Positions 36,724 through 46,114 of a stretch of DNA of 64,000 bases are shown here, in pieces. Origin of the DNA: Halopseudomonas maritima (GTDB taxonomy: Bacteria; Pseudomonadota; Gammaproteobacteria; Pseudomonadales; Pseudomonadaceae); NCBI RefSeq assembly GCF_021545785.1, contig NZ_CP079801.1, positions 558,001 to 622,000 of the forward strand, given 5' to 3'. The notes under the pieces were generated by a model. That model was not told the origin of the DNA and searched no databases. It was given only the letters and a program-made list of their open reading frames with translations. How positions within the stretch are numbered: position 1 is the stretch's first letter; the number at the start of each line of letters is the position of its first letter. Position numbers and translations under genes: made by a program.

Positions 36724-36834
36724 GACAAAATCCCCTCTGCTGACGCCGGCCTCGCCGGTGCACTTCGACCCCACGCTGCATTTGCTCACGACCAGCAGGT
36801 ATACTTGCCGACCATGATGCAAGGCGAATTGAAC

Positions 36835-38175
36835 ATGACCACCCTGCCCGGCGAGCTCGACCTGTTGATCGTGCCTCGCTGGATCATCCCTGTTGTGCCA
36901 CGCGGCGTGGTGCTGGAACAGCACGCCCTGGCGGTCCATCAAGGCCGTATCGTCGGCCTGTTGCCGCTGAGCAGCGCCAACGCCCTGCAACCGCGCGAAC
37001 GCCGCGACCTGCCAAACCACGCGCTGATTCCCGGCCTGATCAACGCCCACGGCCATGCCGCAATGACACTGTTCCGTGGCCTGGCGGACGACCTGCCGTT
37101 GATGACCTGGCTCACAGACCATATATGGCCCGCCGAAGGACGCTGGGTCAACGCCGATTTTGCCCGCCTGGGCACCGAGCTGGCGATTGCCGAGATGCTG
37201 CGCGGCGGTACCACCTGTTTCTCCGACATGTATTTCTACCCGGATGTTGCAGCCGCGGCAGCACTGGATGCAGGCATGCGCGCGCAGCTGTGCTTCCCGG
37301 TAATCGACAATCCGATCCCCGGCGCACGCGATGCCGCCGAGGCGATCGCCAAGGGCTTGAAGCTGCGCGACGACACCCGCCACAGCGGGCTGATCTCCAC
37401 CGCATTCGGCCCGCATGCGCCCTACACGGTAGGCGACGACACCCTGACGCGTATCCGCACCCTGGCCGACGAGCTCGACATGCCGATTCACATGCATGTC
37501 CACGAGACCGCCGGTGAGGTAGCCGATGCCGTCAACCAAACCGGCGAGCGACCGCTACAACGCCTGCAGCGTCTGGGCCTGCTCAGCCCCAGATTGCAAG
37601 CAGTGCATATGACCGAGATCAGCGATGCCGATCTGGCCTTGCTGGTCGAATACGGCGTACAGCTGGTGCACTGCCCTGAATCCAACCTCAAGCTGGCCAG
37701 CGGCATGATGCCGGTCCAGCGCCTGCTCGACAGCGGCCTGAACGTCGCCCTGGGCACCGACGGCGCGGCCAGCAACAATGATCTGGACATGTTCGGCGAG
37801 ATGCGCACCGCCGCCCTGCTGGCCAAGATGGTTGCCGGCACCCCTACCGCCCTGGACGCCCACAGCGCCCTGCATATGGCCACGCTGGGCGGCGCACGGG
37901 CGCTCGGGCTGGACGAGGAGATCGGCTCACTGGAAGTCGGCAAGGCCGCCGATATCGCTGCCGTAGACCTCTCAGGAATCGCCCAGCAGCCACTCTACAA
38001 CCCAGCGTCCCAGCTGCTGTACACCTGCAACGCCAACCAGGTCAGCGATGTCTGGATAGCCGGGCGCGTCAAACTGCGCGACGGCCAGCTGGTCGGCCTT
38101 GATACGCACACCACCTTGCAGCAAGCCCGCGAGCTGGCTGCCCTTATTGCCCAAGGGGAACCCCATGAGTCTTAA
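36835..38175 (+). CDS. mtaD: 5-methylthioadenosine / S-adenosylhomocysteine deaminase (TRZ/ATZ amidohydrolase)
   Basis: The 446-residue metal-dependent hydrolase has the zinc site N-A-H-G-H (near residue 67), HMHVHETAGE (around 220), and the GTDGAASNNDLDM motif near 305. It deaminates methylthioadenosine to methylthioinosine in purine and methionine salvage. I chose the ATG at 36835, preceded by AAGGCGA; ATGs at 36814 and 36817 are alternatives. A TATACT at 36800-36805 could be the -10 box. It begins the mtaD-ubiG-mupP-yciK operon and overlaps ubiG by 11 bases. Confidence 0.9.
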   Translation: MTTLPGELDLLIVPRWIIPVVPRGVVLEQHALAVHQGRIVGLLPLSSANALQPRERRDLPNHALIPGLINAHGHAAMTLFRGLADDLPLMTWLTDHIWPAEGRWVNADFARLGTELAIAEMLRGGTTCFSDMYFYPDVAAAAALDAGMRAQLCFPVIDNPIPGARDAAEAIAKGLKLRDDTRHSGLISTAFGPHAPYTVGDDTLTRIRTLADELDMPIHMHVHETAGEVADAVNQTGERPLQRLQRLGLLSPRLQAVHMTEISDADLALLVEYGVQLVHCPESNLKLASGMMPVQRLLDSGLNVALGTDGAASNNDLDMFGEMRTAALLAKMVAGTPTALDAHSALHMATLGGARALGLDEEIGSLEVGKAADIAAVDLSGIAQQPLYNPASQLLYTCNANQVSDVWIAGRVKLRDGQLVGLDTHTTLQQARELAALIAQGEPHES

Positions 38176-38872
38176 CGTTGACCGCGCTGAAATCGCCAAA
38201 TTTGAGGCGCTGGCAAGCCGCTGGTGGGACCGTAACAGCGAGTTCAAGCCGCTGCATGAGATCAACCCGCTGCGCACCAACTGGATCGACGAGCGCGCCA
38301 GCCTGGCCGGCAAGAAAGTACTGGACGTCGGCTGTGGCGGCGGCATTCTGGCCGAGGCTATGGCCCAGCGCGGCGCCCAGGTAACCGGTATCGACATGGG
38401 CGAAGCGCCCCTGGCGGTCGCCCGCCTGCACCAACTGGAATCCGGTGTCAGCGTCGAGTACGAGCAAAGCACCGCCGAAGAGTTTGCCGAGCTGCACGCC
38501 GGCACCTTTGACGTGGTGACCTGCCTGGAGATGCTCGAGCACGTGCCTGATCCAAGCTCGGTGATTCGCGCCTGCGCCAAACTGGTCAAGCCGGGCGGCC
38601 AGGTGTTCTTCTCGACCATCAACCGCAACCCCAAGTCGTTTATGTTCGCCATCGTTGGCGCCGAGTACGTCTTGCGCATGCTGCCGCGCGGCACCCACGA
38701 ATTTGCCAAGTTCATCCGTCCGGCCGAGCTGGGCCGCTGGGTACGCGATGCCAGCCTTGACCTGCAGGACATCACCGGCCTGACCTTCAACCCGCTGACC
38801 CGCACCTACAAGCTGGAGCCAGACGTTGACGTCAACTACATGGTGCATTGCCAGCGCGAGGCGCAAGCCTGA
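38165..38872 (+). CDS. ubiG: Ubiquinone biosynthesis O-methyltransferase
   Basis: The 235-residue SAM methyltransferase (MSLNVDRAEIAKFEALASRW) has the binding loop VLDVGCGGGILAEAMA (about 50-65) and EMLEHVPDPSSVI. UbiG performs both O-methylations of the ubiquinone ring. AAGGGGA precedes the ATG, which lies inside the mtaD end. Its TGA shares one base with the mupP ATG. Confidence 0.96.
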   Translation: MSLNVDRAEIAKFEALASRWWDRNSEFKPLHEINPLRTNWIDERASLAGKKVLDVGCGGGILAEAMAQRGAQVTGIDMGEAPLAVARLHQLESGVSVEYEQSTAEEFAELHAGTFDVVTCLEMLEHVPDPSSVIRACAKLVKPGGQVFFSTINRNPKSFMFAIVGAEYVLRMLPRGTHEFAKFIRPAELGRWVRDASLDLQDITGLTFNPLTRTYKLEPDVDVNYMVHCQREAQA

Positions 38873-39552
38873 TGCTCAGTGGCGTGCTCTTTGATCTGGA
38901 CGGCACTCTGCTTGATACCGCCGAAGACTTTGTTCAGATCATCCAGACCATGCTGCAGGAGCACGGTAAACCGGCAGTTGACGCTGCAGTGATCCGCGCC
39001 CAGGTATCCGATGGATCGATCGGCATGCTGTCGACCGCCTTCACCCTCTGCGCGCAGGACAGCGCCTTCGCGGCGCTGCGCGAGGACTTTCTACAGCGCT
39101 ATGAGCAGGGTCTGGCACGGCACACCCGCCCTTTTCCCGGCATCAGCGAGCTGCTGGACTGGCTGGACGCCGAAGGTGTGCCCTGGGGCGTGGTGACCAA
39201 CAAACTTAGCCGCTTCAGCATTCCGCTGCTGGAGCAAACCGGGCTCGCCACCCGCTGCGCCTCGCTGGTTTGCCCGGATCAGGTGTCGCGCGGCAAGCCT
39301 GACCCGGAGTCCGCCTTGAAGGCCTGCAGCGAAATGGGCATCGACCCGTCTGGCTGCGTATTTATTGGCGACCACCTGCGCGACATTCAGGCCGGTCACG
39401 CTGCCGGCATGACGACTATTGCCGCGTTGTACGGCTACCTGCCGGCCGAAGAAGACCCTATTGCCTGGCAAGCCACCCATAGCGTGCAGCACGCCAGCGA
39501 ACTACTGCCCTGGCTGCAACAACGGCATCAACCGGAGACCCCCCATGTTTGA
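38872..39552 (+). CDS. mupP: N-acetylmuramic acid 6-phosphate phosphatase MupP (HAD family)
   Basis: The 226-residue HAD hydrolase starts MLSGVLFDLDGTLLDT (motif I D8-x-D10), with TNK (motif II), GKPDPE (motif III) and FIGDHLRDIQAG (motif IV). In Pseudomonas the enzyme at this locus, formerly called Gph, dephosphorylates MurNAc-6-phosphate in peptidoglycan recycling. The assignment rests on synteny between ubiG and yciK; a phosphoglycolate phosphatase remains possible. It overlaps both neighbours. Confidence 0.88.
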   Translation: MLSGVLFDLDGTLLDTAEDFVQIIQTMLQEHGKPAVDAAVIRAQVSDGSIGMLSTAFTLCAQDSAFAALREDFLQRYEQGLARHTRPFPGISELLDWLDAEGVPWGVVTNKLSRFSIPLLEQTGLATRCASLVCPDQVSRGKPDPESALKACSEMGIDPSGCVFIGDHLRDIQAGHAAGMTTIAALYGYLPAEEDPIAWQATHSVQHASELLPWLQQRHQPETPHV

Positions 39553-40285
39553 GTACACTGCCCCGGCCGATCTGCTGGCCGGCCGCGTCATCCTGATTAC
39601 CGGTGCCGGCGACGGCATCGGCCGTGCCTGCGCCCTGAGCTGCGCGGCCCACGGCGCTACCGTGGTGTTGGTTGGCCGCACCCAAAGCAAACTGGAAGAG
39701 GTTTACGACGCCATTGAGGCGGCCGGCCATCCGCAACCGGCGCTCTGCCCGCTGAACCTGGAAACCGCCACCGAAAAGGACTACGAAGACCTGGCAGACC
39801 AGTTGTTTGATGCCTTTGGCAAACTGGACGGCCTGGTACATAACGCCGCCGAGCTAGGCCCGCGGACGCTGCTTGATGGCGTCAAGGCTGATGCCTGGCT
39901 GCGCGTCATGCAGGTCAACGTCAACGCCCCCTTCCTGCTGACCAAAGCGATGATGCCGTTGCTGCGTGCCGCCGATGACGCATCGGTCGTACTGCTGTCT
40001 TCCAGCGTTGGTCGCAAGGGCCGCGCCTACTGGGGCCCCTACGCCGTCAGCAAGTTCGCAGTGGAAGGCATGATGCAGGTGCTGGCCGATGAGCAGGACG
40101 GCACCAGCAACATCCGCGTCAACAGCGTAAACCCGGGCGCCACCCGCACTCGCATGCGCGCCACGGCCTACCCGAACGAGCCGGTTGAGACCAACCCAGA
40201 GCCGGAAGCGATCATGCCGGTGTTCCTGTATCTGCTCGGCCCGGATGGCAAGGCGCACAACGGCGCCGCGCTGAACGCGCAGTAG
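39545..40285 (+). CDS. yciK: YciK-family short-chain dehydrogenase
   Basis: The 246-residue protein (MFEYTAPADLLAGRVILITG) has the cofactor loop TGAGDGIG, a NAAELGPR motif, and the catalytic Ser plus Tyr-x3-Lys as YAVSKFAVEG. YciK proteins are NADP-type oxidoreductases without a firmly known substrate. The start overlaps mupP by eight bases and follows GGAG. A terminator follows, so this is the operon end. Confidence 0.92.
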   Translation: MFEYTAPADLLAGRVILITGAGDGIGRACALSCAAHGATVVLVGRTQSKLEEVYDAIEAAGHPQPALCPLNLETATEKDYEDLADQLFDAFGKLDGLVHNAAELGPRTLLDGVKADAWLRVMQVNVNAPFLLTKAMMPLLRAADDASVVLLSSSVGRKGRAYWGPYAVSKFAVEGMMQVLADEQDGTSNIRVNSVNPGATRTRMRATAYPNEPVETNPEPEAIMPVFLYLLGPDGKAHNGAALNAQ

Positions 40286-40304
40286 CAGAATCTTGACACC
40301 CGCT

Positions 40305-40347
40305 TGCCGCCTGCCGCGCCCCACTTGGCCGCAGGCGGCATTTTTTT
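40305..40347 (+). terminator. Terminator of the mtaD-ubiG-mupP-yciK operon
   Basis: TGCCGCCTGC (40305-40314) pairs with GCAGGCGGCA (40331-40340) and is followed by seven T. Confidence 0.9.
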
Positions 40348-40466
40348 GCCACCAACCTATAAATCCCCTCGAAAAAAATCTCAAGCCATTGATTTAAAAC
40401 AACAAAATACAATGGCACATTGATTGCTTAAATAACGATACCAGACACTCCGCAGGTACCGTCAGT

Positions 40467-41387
40467 ATGCCCGTACAGGGAAACACCATCGATTTCGACT
40501 CGGCTCGCGTCAAACTCGCCCAAGGCAGCGTGACGCGTAGACGCGGCAACAAGCCTAGCGCCAGCTTCGAAGCCGTGCAGCGCCAGCTCAACCTGACCCT
40601 GCAAACCAGCCTGGAGCTGGACCGGGTGCTTGGGATGTTTTTCGCAGGGTTGCAGGAGCTGCTGCAGGTTGACGGCATGGAGTACCGTCACAGCGCTGCG
40701 AACGCGAGCCTGAGCCTTGGTCAGGTCGCGTTGCATCGCTGCAGCTACCGCCTGTCACATGCCGGGAGCTACATGGGCGAGCTGCAATTCAGTCGCCAAA
40801 GCCGCTTTGCCGAAGCCGAGCTGGCGAGCCTGGAAGCGCTGCTAGGCACCCTGCTGTTTCCCCTGCGCAACGCGCTGATGTACCGCGAGGCGCTGGCCTG
40901 CGCGCTGAACGACACCCTGACCGGGGCTGGCAACCGGCTGGCACTGAACCAGAACCTGGAGCGAGACTTGCGACTGGCCAAACGCAGCGGCCAGCTTCTG
41001 TCAGTACTGGTGCTCGATGTCGATCACTTCAAGCGCATCAACGACCGCTATGGTCACGCCTACGGTGACGAAGCGCTCAAGGGTGTTGTGGACTGCGTAG
41101 CCGCCTCGCTGCGCAATGTCGACGGCTTGTACCGCCTGGGCGGCGAAGAATTTGTAGTGCTGCTGCACAACACCGACCCTGCCGCCTGCACCATGGTAGC
41201 CGAGCGCATTCGCAGCGCGATTGAACAGCTGCAGTTTGAGATCGACGGCCAACCGCTGCCCATGACTGTCAGCCTGGGGTGCAGCACGCTGCGTGCAGAC
41301 GATGATGCCGCGAGCCTACTCAGCCGAGCGGACCTGCGCATGTACGAGGCGAAGCGAAGCGGGCGCAACCGCGTGGTCGGACAATAA
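40467..41387 (+). CDS. Diguanylate cyclase with N-terminal GAF-like region
   Basis: The 306-residue protein has an N-terminal sensory region of GAF-like size (about 35-145) and a GGDEF domain (about 150-306). The active site is G-G-E-E-F. An inhibitory I-site RNVD precedes it with the usual five-residue spacing, so the enzyme should make cyclic di-GMP under product feedback. There is no membrane segment, so it is cytoplasmic. It is transcribed alone between two strong terminators. The position after yciK matches a GGDEF gene in related Pseudomonas genomes (from memory). Confidence 0.9.
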   Translation: MPVQGNTIDFDSARVKLAQGSVTRRRGNKPSASFEAVQRQLNLTLQTSLELDRVLGMFFAGLQELLQVDGMEYRHSAANASLSLGQVALHRCSYRLSHAGSYMGELQFSRQSRFAEAELASLEALLGTLLFPLRNALMYREALACALNDTLTGAGNRLALNQNLERDLRLAKRSGQLLSVLVLDVDHFKRINDRYGHAYGDEALKGVVDCVAASLRNVDGLYRLGGEEFVVLLHNTDPAACTMVAERIRSAIEQLQFEIDGQPLPMTVSLGCSTLRADDDAASLLSRADLRMYEAKRSGRNRVVGQ

Positions 41388-41392
41388 TCCCA

Positions 41393-41432
41393 GCATAAAA
41401 AAACGGCGCCTTAAGGCGCCGTTTTTTTATGC
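41393..41432. terminator. 40-base perfect palindromic bidirectional terminator
   Basis: The core ACGGCGCCTTAAGGCGCCGT is flanked by seven A on the left and seven T on the right, and the symmetry extends to GCAT/ATGC. It serves the diguanylate cyclase gene and the convergent rluB. Confidence 0.95.
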
Positions 41433-41444
41433 TTAGAGCAGCAC

Positions 41445-42341
41445 TCAGCGATCGCGTCGGCGACCACCACGTGGCTGACGAGCCTGGTGCATGGACGGTT
41501 TGCGCGCCAGGCGCTGCATCTTTTCCTTGTCGCTGGTCTTCATCGCCGGCAGCGCAATCGGCTCCAGGCCCACTTCCTTGCTCAGCGCGTCCAACTCGTT
41601 CTGCTTGAGCTCGCGCCAGCGGCCAACGGGCAGTTCCGGGCCGAGGAATACCGGCCCGAAACGTACGCGCTTGAGGCGGTTGACGCGCATACCCTGGGAC
41701 TCCCACAGCCGGCGTACTTCGCGGTTGCGGCCTTCCATCAGGCAGACGTGAAACCAGCGGTTGATACCCTCACCACCGGAAGCCACGATATCGGTGAACT
41801 TGGCCGGGCCGTCTTCGAGCATCACGCCCTCTTTCAGACGCTCGACCATGTCCTCTGTGACCTCACCCATAACCCGCACGGCGTATTCACGATCCATTTG
41901 ATAGGACGGGTGCATCAGGCGGTTGGCCAGCTCACCATCGGTGGTAAACAGCAGCAGACCGCTGGTGTTGATATCCAGACGACCGACGTTGATCCAGCGG
42001 CCGTGCTTGAGGCGTGGCAGGCGATCGAAAACGGTGGGACGACCTTCCGGATCGTCGCGGGTACAGACTTCGCCCTCGGGCTTGTTGTACAACATGACGC
42101 GGCGGGTGACCTCGGAGCCCAGATCGCGGCGAATCGGACGATCGTCCACGCTGATCTGATCCATGCTGTCGACCCGGCAGCCGAGCTCGGCGGGCTGTCC
42201 GTTGACGCTGACACGGCCGGCGGCAATCCAGCCCTCAACCTCGCGCCGTGAGCCCAGCCCCATACGGGCCAGCACCTTTTGCAGTTTTTCGCCTGGCGCC
42301 GGCGCGGCGGGGTTGTCGTTTACGTCGATATCGTCAGTCAT
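41445..42341 (-). CDS. rluB: 23S rRNA pseudouridine synthase B
   Basis: The 298-residue protein has an N-terminal S4 domain (EKLQKVLARMGLGSRREVEGWIAAG), the catalytic Asp loop GRLDINTSGLLLFT, and a basic tail (QPRGGRRRDR). RluB modifies U2605 of 23S rRNA. The ATG at 42341 follows GGGAGGTG. It is the last gene of the PHP-yciO-trpS-scpA-scpB-rluB operon. Confidence 0.93.
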   Translation of the reverse strand: MTDDIDVNDNPAAPAPGEKLQKVLARMGLGSRREVEGWIAAGRVSVNGQPAELGCRVDSMDQISVDDRPIRRDLGSEVTRRVMLYNKPEGEVCTRDDPEGRPTVFDRLPRLKHGRWINVGRLDINTSGLLLFTTDGELANRLMHPSYQMDREYAVRVMGEVTEDMVERLKEGVMLEDGPAKFTDIVASGGEGINRWFHVCLMEGRNREVRRLWESQGMRVNRLKRVRFGPVFLGPELPVGRWRELKQNELDALSKEVGLEPIALPAMKTSDKEKMQRLARKPSMHQARQPRGGRRRDR

Positions 42342-42410
42342 TGGAGCACCTCCCGGTGTGAAGCAGAGAAAAGCCGTGCAGGATACCACCGACCACAGGC
42401 GCCAGCCAGA

Positions 42411-43295
42411 TCAGCTGCGCTGCCCTTCATCGGAATCATCAGCCCCCGACTGCTCGTCGAGGGCTGAGTTTTCTGAGGCAGATACCTCCGTAACCGGCAT
42501 GTCCGCAACCGGCATGTCCGCAACCGGCACGTCCAAGACCGGCACGTCCGCCACCGGTATGTCATCAAAGTCACTCTTGAGGTTGGCTTCCATGGCGTTG
42601 AGCTCGTCCAGCAGGTTGCGAAAGCCGCTCTGGCCCTCTTCCGAATCCAGCGGTTTGAGCGGCTCCACCGGCAACCAGGGCGCATCGCCTGCGGCGTCGC
42701 CGTCACGCGCCTGGGCGTCGGCCTCCTCCGGTGACTGCAGCGCCAGCTCCGGCGCCATATCCAGCTCATCCAGATCACGCACCGCCGCCAGCGGCGGCAG
42801 CTCGTTCAGGCTGCGCAGGTTAAAGTAGTCGAGAAACTGCCGCGTGGTGGCGTACATGGCCGGGCGCCCCGGTACGTCGCGATGCCCCACCACCCTCACC
42901 CACTCGCGGTCCAGCAGGGTCTTGACGATCTGGGTGCTGACCGCAACGCCACGGATGTCCTCAATTTCGCCACGGGTGATCGGCTGACGGTAGGCGATCA
43001 ACGACAGGGTTTCCAGCAAGGCGCGGGAGTAGCGCTGCGGACGCTCCTCCCACAGCCGCGCCACCCAGGGCCCGTACTGCTCACGCACCTGCAGACGCCA
43101 ACCACTGGCTACCTCGCGCAGCTCGATGGCGCGCCCCTGATAGCTGGCTGCCAGCTTCTCAAGCGCCTTGCGGATATCCTCAAAGCCGGGCAGCGCATCC
43201 TCATCGAACAACTCACGCAGCTTTTCCAACGACAACGGCCGGCCCGCTGCCAGCAACGCAGCCTCAACAATGTGTTCAATCGGCGGCTGGCTCAT
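42411..43295 (-). CDS. scpB: Segregation and condensation protein B
   Basis: The 294-residue protein has tandem winged helices (about 1-175) with ETLSLIAYRQPITRGEIEDIRG and DREWVRVVGHRDVPGRPAMYATT. ScpB joins ScpA and SMC in the condensin that organises the chromosome. The C-terminal third is acidic and disordered and holds a tandem VADMP repeat encoded by a 15-base minisatellite (42491-42563). The start overlaps scpA by 20 bases and follows GAGGTG. Confidence 0.93.
   Translation of the reverse strand: MSQPPIEHIVEAALLAAGRPLSLEKLRELFDEDALPGFEDIRKALEKLAASYQGRAIELREVASGWRLQVREQYGPWVARLWEERPQRYSRALLETLSLIAYRQPITRGEIEDIRGVAVSTQIVKTLLDREWVRVVGHRDVPGRPAMYATTRQFLDYFNLRSLNELPPLAAVRDLDELDMAPELALQSPEEADAQARDGDAAGDAPWLPVEPLKPLDSEEGQSGFRNLLDELNAMEANLKSDFDDIPVADVPVLDVPVADMPVADMPVTEVSASENSALDEQSGADDSDEGQRS
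42491..42563. repeat. 15-base tandem repeat inside scpB
   Basis: About five units of the type CCGGCATGTCCGCAA lie in frame and encode (V-A-D-M/V-P) repeats near the ScpB C-terminus. The two left copies are identical and the others differ by a few bases, so unit number could vary between strains without a frame change. Confidence 0.85.
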
Positions 43296-44151
43296 GCTCA
43301 CCTCGTGCCTTGACGTGAATGGGGGCAAAGGCTTCGCTCTGCACCAGATCAACCAGTTGTTCCTTGACCAGTTCCAATACGGCCATAAAGGTCACCACCA
43401 CCCCGAGCTTGCCCTCGCTGGCGTTGAACAGGCTGACAAAGGGCACAAACTGGCCGGCCTTGAGACGGTCCAGCACCTCAGCCATGCGCTCGCGGGTGGA
43501 CAGCGCCTCGCGGGTGACCTGGTGACTTTCAAACATCTCGGCCCGGCGCAACACTTCCGACAGCGACAGCAGCAGCTCCTGCATGCTGACCTCCGGGTGC
43601 GCGCGACGGCTCGGCAGCTCGCCTACCTCAACCCGTGCCGCCCAGGTCTCGCGCCCCATGCGCGGTAACCCGTCGATATCCTCGGCGGCCTTCTTGAAAC
43701 GCTCGTACTCCTGCAGGCGGCGGATCAGCTCGGCGCGCGGGTCACCCTCATCGTCGTCCAACTCTTCCGGGCGCGGCAGCAGCAAACGCGATTTGATCTC
43801 CGCCAGCATGGCCGCCATCACCAGATACTCGGCCGCCAGCTCCAGACGCACCGCTTTCATCAGTTCGACGTAGGTCATGTATTGACGGGTAATCTCTGCG
43901 ACCGGAATATCGAGGATGTCGATGTTTTGCTTGCGGATCAGATACAGCAGCAAGTCGAGCGGGCCTTCAAAGGCCTCAAGAAAGACTTCCAGTGCTTCTG
44001 GGGGGATATACAGGTCCTGCGGGACCTCGGTGTAGGCCTCGCCGTAGACAACGGCAAGCGGCAGCTCCTGCTGCCGGCCAACGCCGCGCGAACGGTCTAT
44101 CGCGGCGTCGGTCTCGGGGCTGACCGCGGCATCCTCTGTCGGGTCAGCCAT
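43276..44151 (-). CDS. scpA: Segregation and condensation protein A (kleisin)
   Basis: The 291-residue protein carries the ScpA core FEGPLDLLLYLIRKQNIDILDIPVAEITRQY (about 62-92) and LAAEYLVMAAMLAEIKSRLLLP, with a C-terminal winged helix. The N-terminal 55 residues are longer than in many ScpA proteins and look disordered. It starts four bases after trpS ends. Confidence 0.92.
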   Translation of the reverse strand: MADPTEDAAVSPETDAAIDRSRGVGRQQELPLAVVYGEAYTEVPQDLYIPPEALEVFLEAFEGPLDLLLYLIRKQNIDILDIPVAEITRQYMTYVELMKAVRLELAAEYLVMAAMLAEIKSRLLLPRPEELDDDEGDPRAELIRRLQEYERFKKAAEDIDGLPRMGRETWAARVEVGELPSRRAHPEVSMQELLLSLSEVLRRAEMFESHQVTREALSTRERMAEVLDRLKAGQFVPFVSLFNASEGKLGVVVTFMAVLELVKEQLVDLVQSEAFAPIHVKARGEHEPAAD

Positions 44152-44154
44152 CGG

Positions 44155-45372
44155 TTACTGCCGGTACTGCAGGCCCATGGCCTGACGCACTTCGATCAGC
44201 GTGTCACGGGCCGCTTCACGGGCGCGCTCAGTCCCCTCGTTGAGGATCACGCGAACCGCATCCGGGTTGGCCTCGTACTCGCTGGCACGCTGCTGCATGG
44301 GCGACAGCTCGGCGCTGATGGCGTCGATGATCGGCTTCTTGCAGTCGATGCAGCCGATGCCGGCGCTACGGCAGCCTTCCTGCACCCAGTCATGGGTCGG
44401 CTTGTCGGTGTAGACCTGATGCAACTGGTACACCGGGCACTTGTCCGGGTTACCCGGGTCGGTACGACGCACCCGCGCCGGATCGGTCGGCATGCGACGC
44501 ACCTTTTCCGACACTTCATCGGTGGTGTCACGCAGGGTGATGGTGTTGCCGTAGGACTTGGACATTTTCTGCCCATCCAGCCCCGGCATCTTGGAGTCCG
44601 GCGTCAACAGCGCCTGCGGCTCCGGCAGGATCACCTTGCCGCCGCCCTCGAGGTAACCGAACAAACGCTCCTGGTCACCCAAGGTAATATTCTGTTGCTC
44701 CTTGAGCAGCGCGCGGGCGGTTTCCAGTGCATCGGCGTCGCCCTGCTCCTGGTAGGCCTTGCGCAGGTTGGAGTAGAGCTTGGCGGCCTTTTTACCCATC
44801 TTCTTGATGGCAGCTTCGGCCTTGTCCTCAAAGCCCGGCTCCTTGCCGTACAGGTGATTGAAGCGCCGCGCCACCTCACGGGTGATTTCGACGTGCGCCA
44901 CCTGGTCAGCACCCACCGGCACCTGGCCGGCGCGGTAGATCAGGATGTCGGCGCTCTGCAGCAGTGGATAACCAAGGAACCCATAGGTCGCCAGGTCGCG
45001 ATCCTTGAGCTTTTCCTGCTGATCCTTGTAGGTCGGCACACGCTCCAGCCAGCTGACCGGGGTAACCATCGACATCAGCAGATGCAGCTCGGCGTGCTCG
45101 GGCACCTGAGACTGAATGAACATGGTCGACGAGGTCCCGCTGACGCCGGCGGCCAGCCAGTCGATCAGCATGTCCCAGACGTTCTGTTCAATGCTCTGCG
45201 GGTCTTCGTAATGGGTGGTCAGGGCATGCCAGTCGGCGGCGAAGAAAAAGCACTCGTACTCGTGCTGCAGCTTGACCCAGTTTTTCAACACACCGTGATA
45301 GTGACCCAGGTGCAGACGGCCGGTGGGGCGCATGCCTGACAGAACCCGGCGCTGCGAATCGACAGAACTCAA
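44155..45372 (-). CDS. trpS: Tryptophanyl-tRNA synthetase
   Basis: The 405-residue class I synthetase has the HIGH-like GRLHLGHYHG (about 18-27), FFFAADWHAL, and KMSKS in GQKMSKSYGNT. It is longer than the E. coli enzyme because of an insert of about 60 residues before KMSKS (around 180-240, rich in Lys and Glu), as in other Pseudomonas TrpS. The start is a TTG at 45372, supported by AGGAG six bases upstream. Confidence 0.94.
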   Translation of the reverse strand: MSSVDSQRRVLSGMRPTGRLHLGHYHGVLKNWVKLQHEYECFFFAADWHALTTHYEDPQSIEQNVWDMLIDWLAAGVSGTSSTMFIQSQVPEHAELHLLMSMVTPVSWLERVPTYKDQQEKLKDRDLATYGFLGYPLLQSADILIYRAGQVPVGADQVAHVEITREVARRFNHLYGKEPGFEDKAEAAIKKMGKKAAKLYSNLRKAYQEQGDADALETARALLKEQQNITLGDQERLFGYLEGGGKVILPEPQALLTPDSKMPGLDGQKMSKSYGNTITLRDTTDEVSEKVRRMPTDPARVRRTDPGNPDKCPVYQLHQVYTDKPTHDWVQEGCRSAGIGCIDCKKPIIDAISAELSPMQQRASEYEANPDAVRVILNEGTERAREAARDTLIEVRQAMGLQYRQ

Positions 45373-45436
45373 GGGGGACTCCTGAAAAGACCAATTGTAA
45401 TAAGCGAACTGCGGCGATTATACCGATAAAGCAGGA

Positions 45437-46081
45437 TCAGTCATGCAGCTCGCTGCGGCTGACACCAAAGGGCTCGGGATCGCCCCGCCCTTCGCGCAGC
45501 ACTTCAACCTCGCCATCGAGCAGGCTGATCACCGTGGTGGGCTCTACCATGCAGGCGCCACCGTCGATAATCAGCTCAATTTGCTTGCCCAGGCGATCGC
45601 GGATTTGCTCGGGGTCGGTGAGTGGCAGGTTGTCGCCGGGCAACATCAAGGTCACGCTGAGCAGCGGCTCGCCCAGCGCCTCCAGCAGATCCAGCGTGAT
45701 CTGGTGATCAGGCACGCGCAGGCCGATGGTGCGGCGTTTGGGGTGCAGCAGCAGCCGAGGCACCTCGGTGGTGGCGTTGAGAATAAAGGTGTAGGGGCCG
45801 GGGGTGGTCGCCTTCAGCAGACGAAAGGTGGTGTTGTCGACCTTGGCATAGACACCCAGCTCAGACAGGTCACGACACACCAGGGTGAAGTTGTGCTTGT
45901 CATCGAGCTGGCGCAGGCGCCGAATGCGCTCCAGTGCGTTCTTGTTGCCAAGCTGACAGCCCAGCGCGTAGGCCGAATCGGTGGGATAAGCCACCACCCC
46001 GCCCTGGCGGATAACATCGGCGGCCTGACGAATCAGCCGTGCCTGCGGGTTTTGCGGGTGAATCTGGAAGAACTGGCTCAT
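45437..46081 (-). CDS. yciO: YciO family (Sua5/YrdC-like) protein
   Basis: The 214-residue protein starts MSQFFQIHPQNPQARLIRQA and has the YrdC-fold signatures GGVVAYPTDSAYALGC, PGPYTFIL and RTIGLRVPDH. YrdC/Sua5 proteins make threonylcarbamoyl-AMP for tRNA t6A; the YciO branch is related, and its own role is less settled. It lies between the PHP nuclease gene and trpS, its usual place in gammaproteobacteria. Confidence 0.88.
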   Translation of the reverse strand: MSQFFQIHPQNPQARLIRQAADVIRQGGVVAYPTDSAYALGCQLGNKNALERIRRLRQLDDKHNFTLVCRDLSELGVYAKVDNTTFRLLKATTPGPYTFILNATTEVPRLLLHPKRRTIGLRVPDHQITLDLLEALGEPLLSVTLMLPGDNLPLTDPEQIRDRLGKQIELIIDGGACMVEPTTVISLLDGEVEVLREGRGDPEPFGVSRSELHD

Positions 46082-46114
46082 CGAACTCTGTCCATGCTTT
46101 TTGTAAAGTCTAGC

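Noticed and set aside
36724..37539. N-terminal extension of the mtnA-like frame
   Set aside because: It is antisense to the mtaD start and lacks family similarity; the ATG at 36723 gives normal MtnA length.
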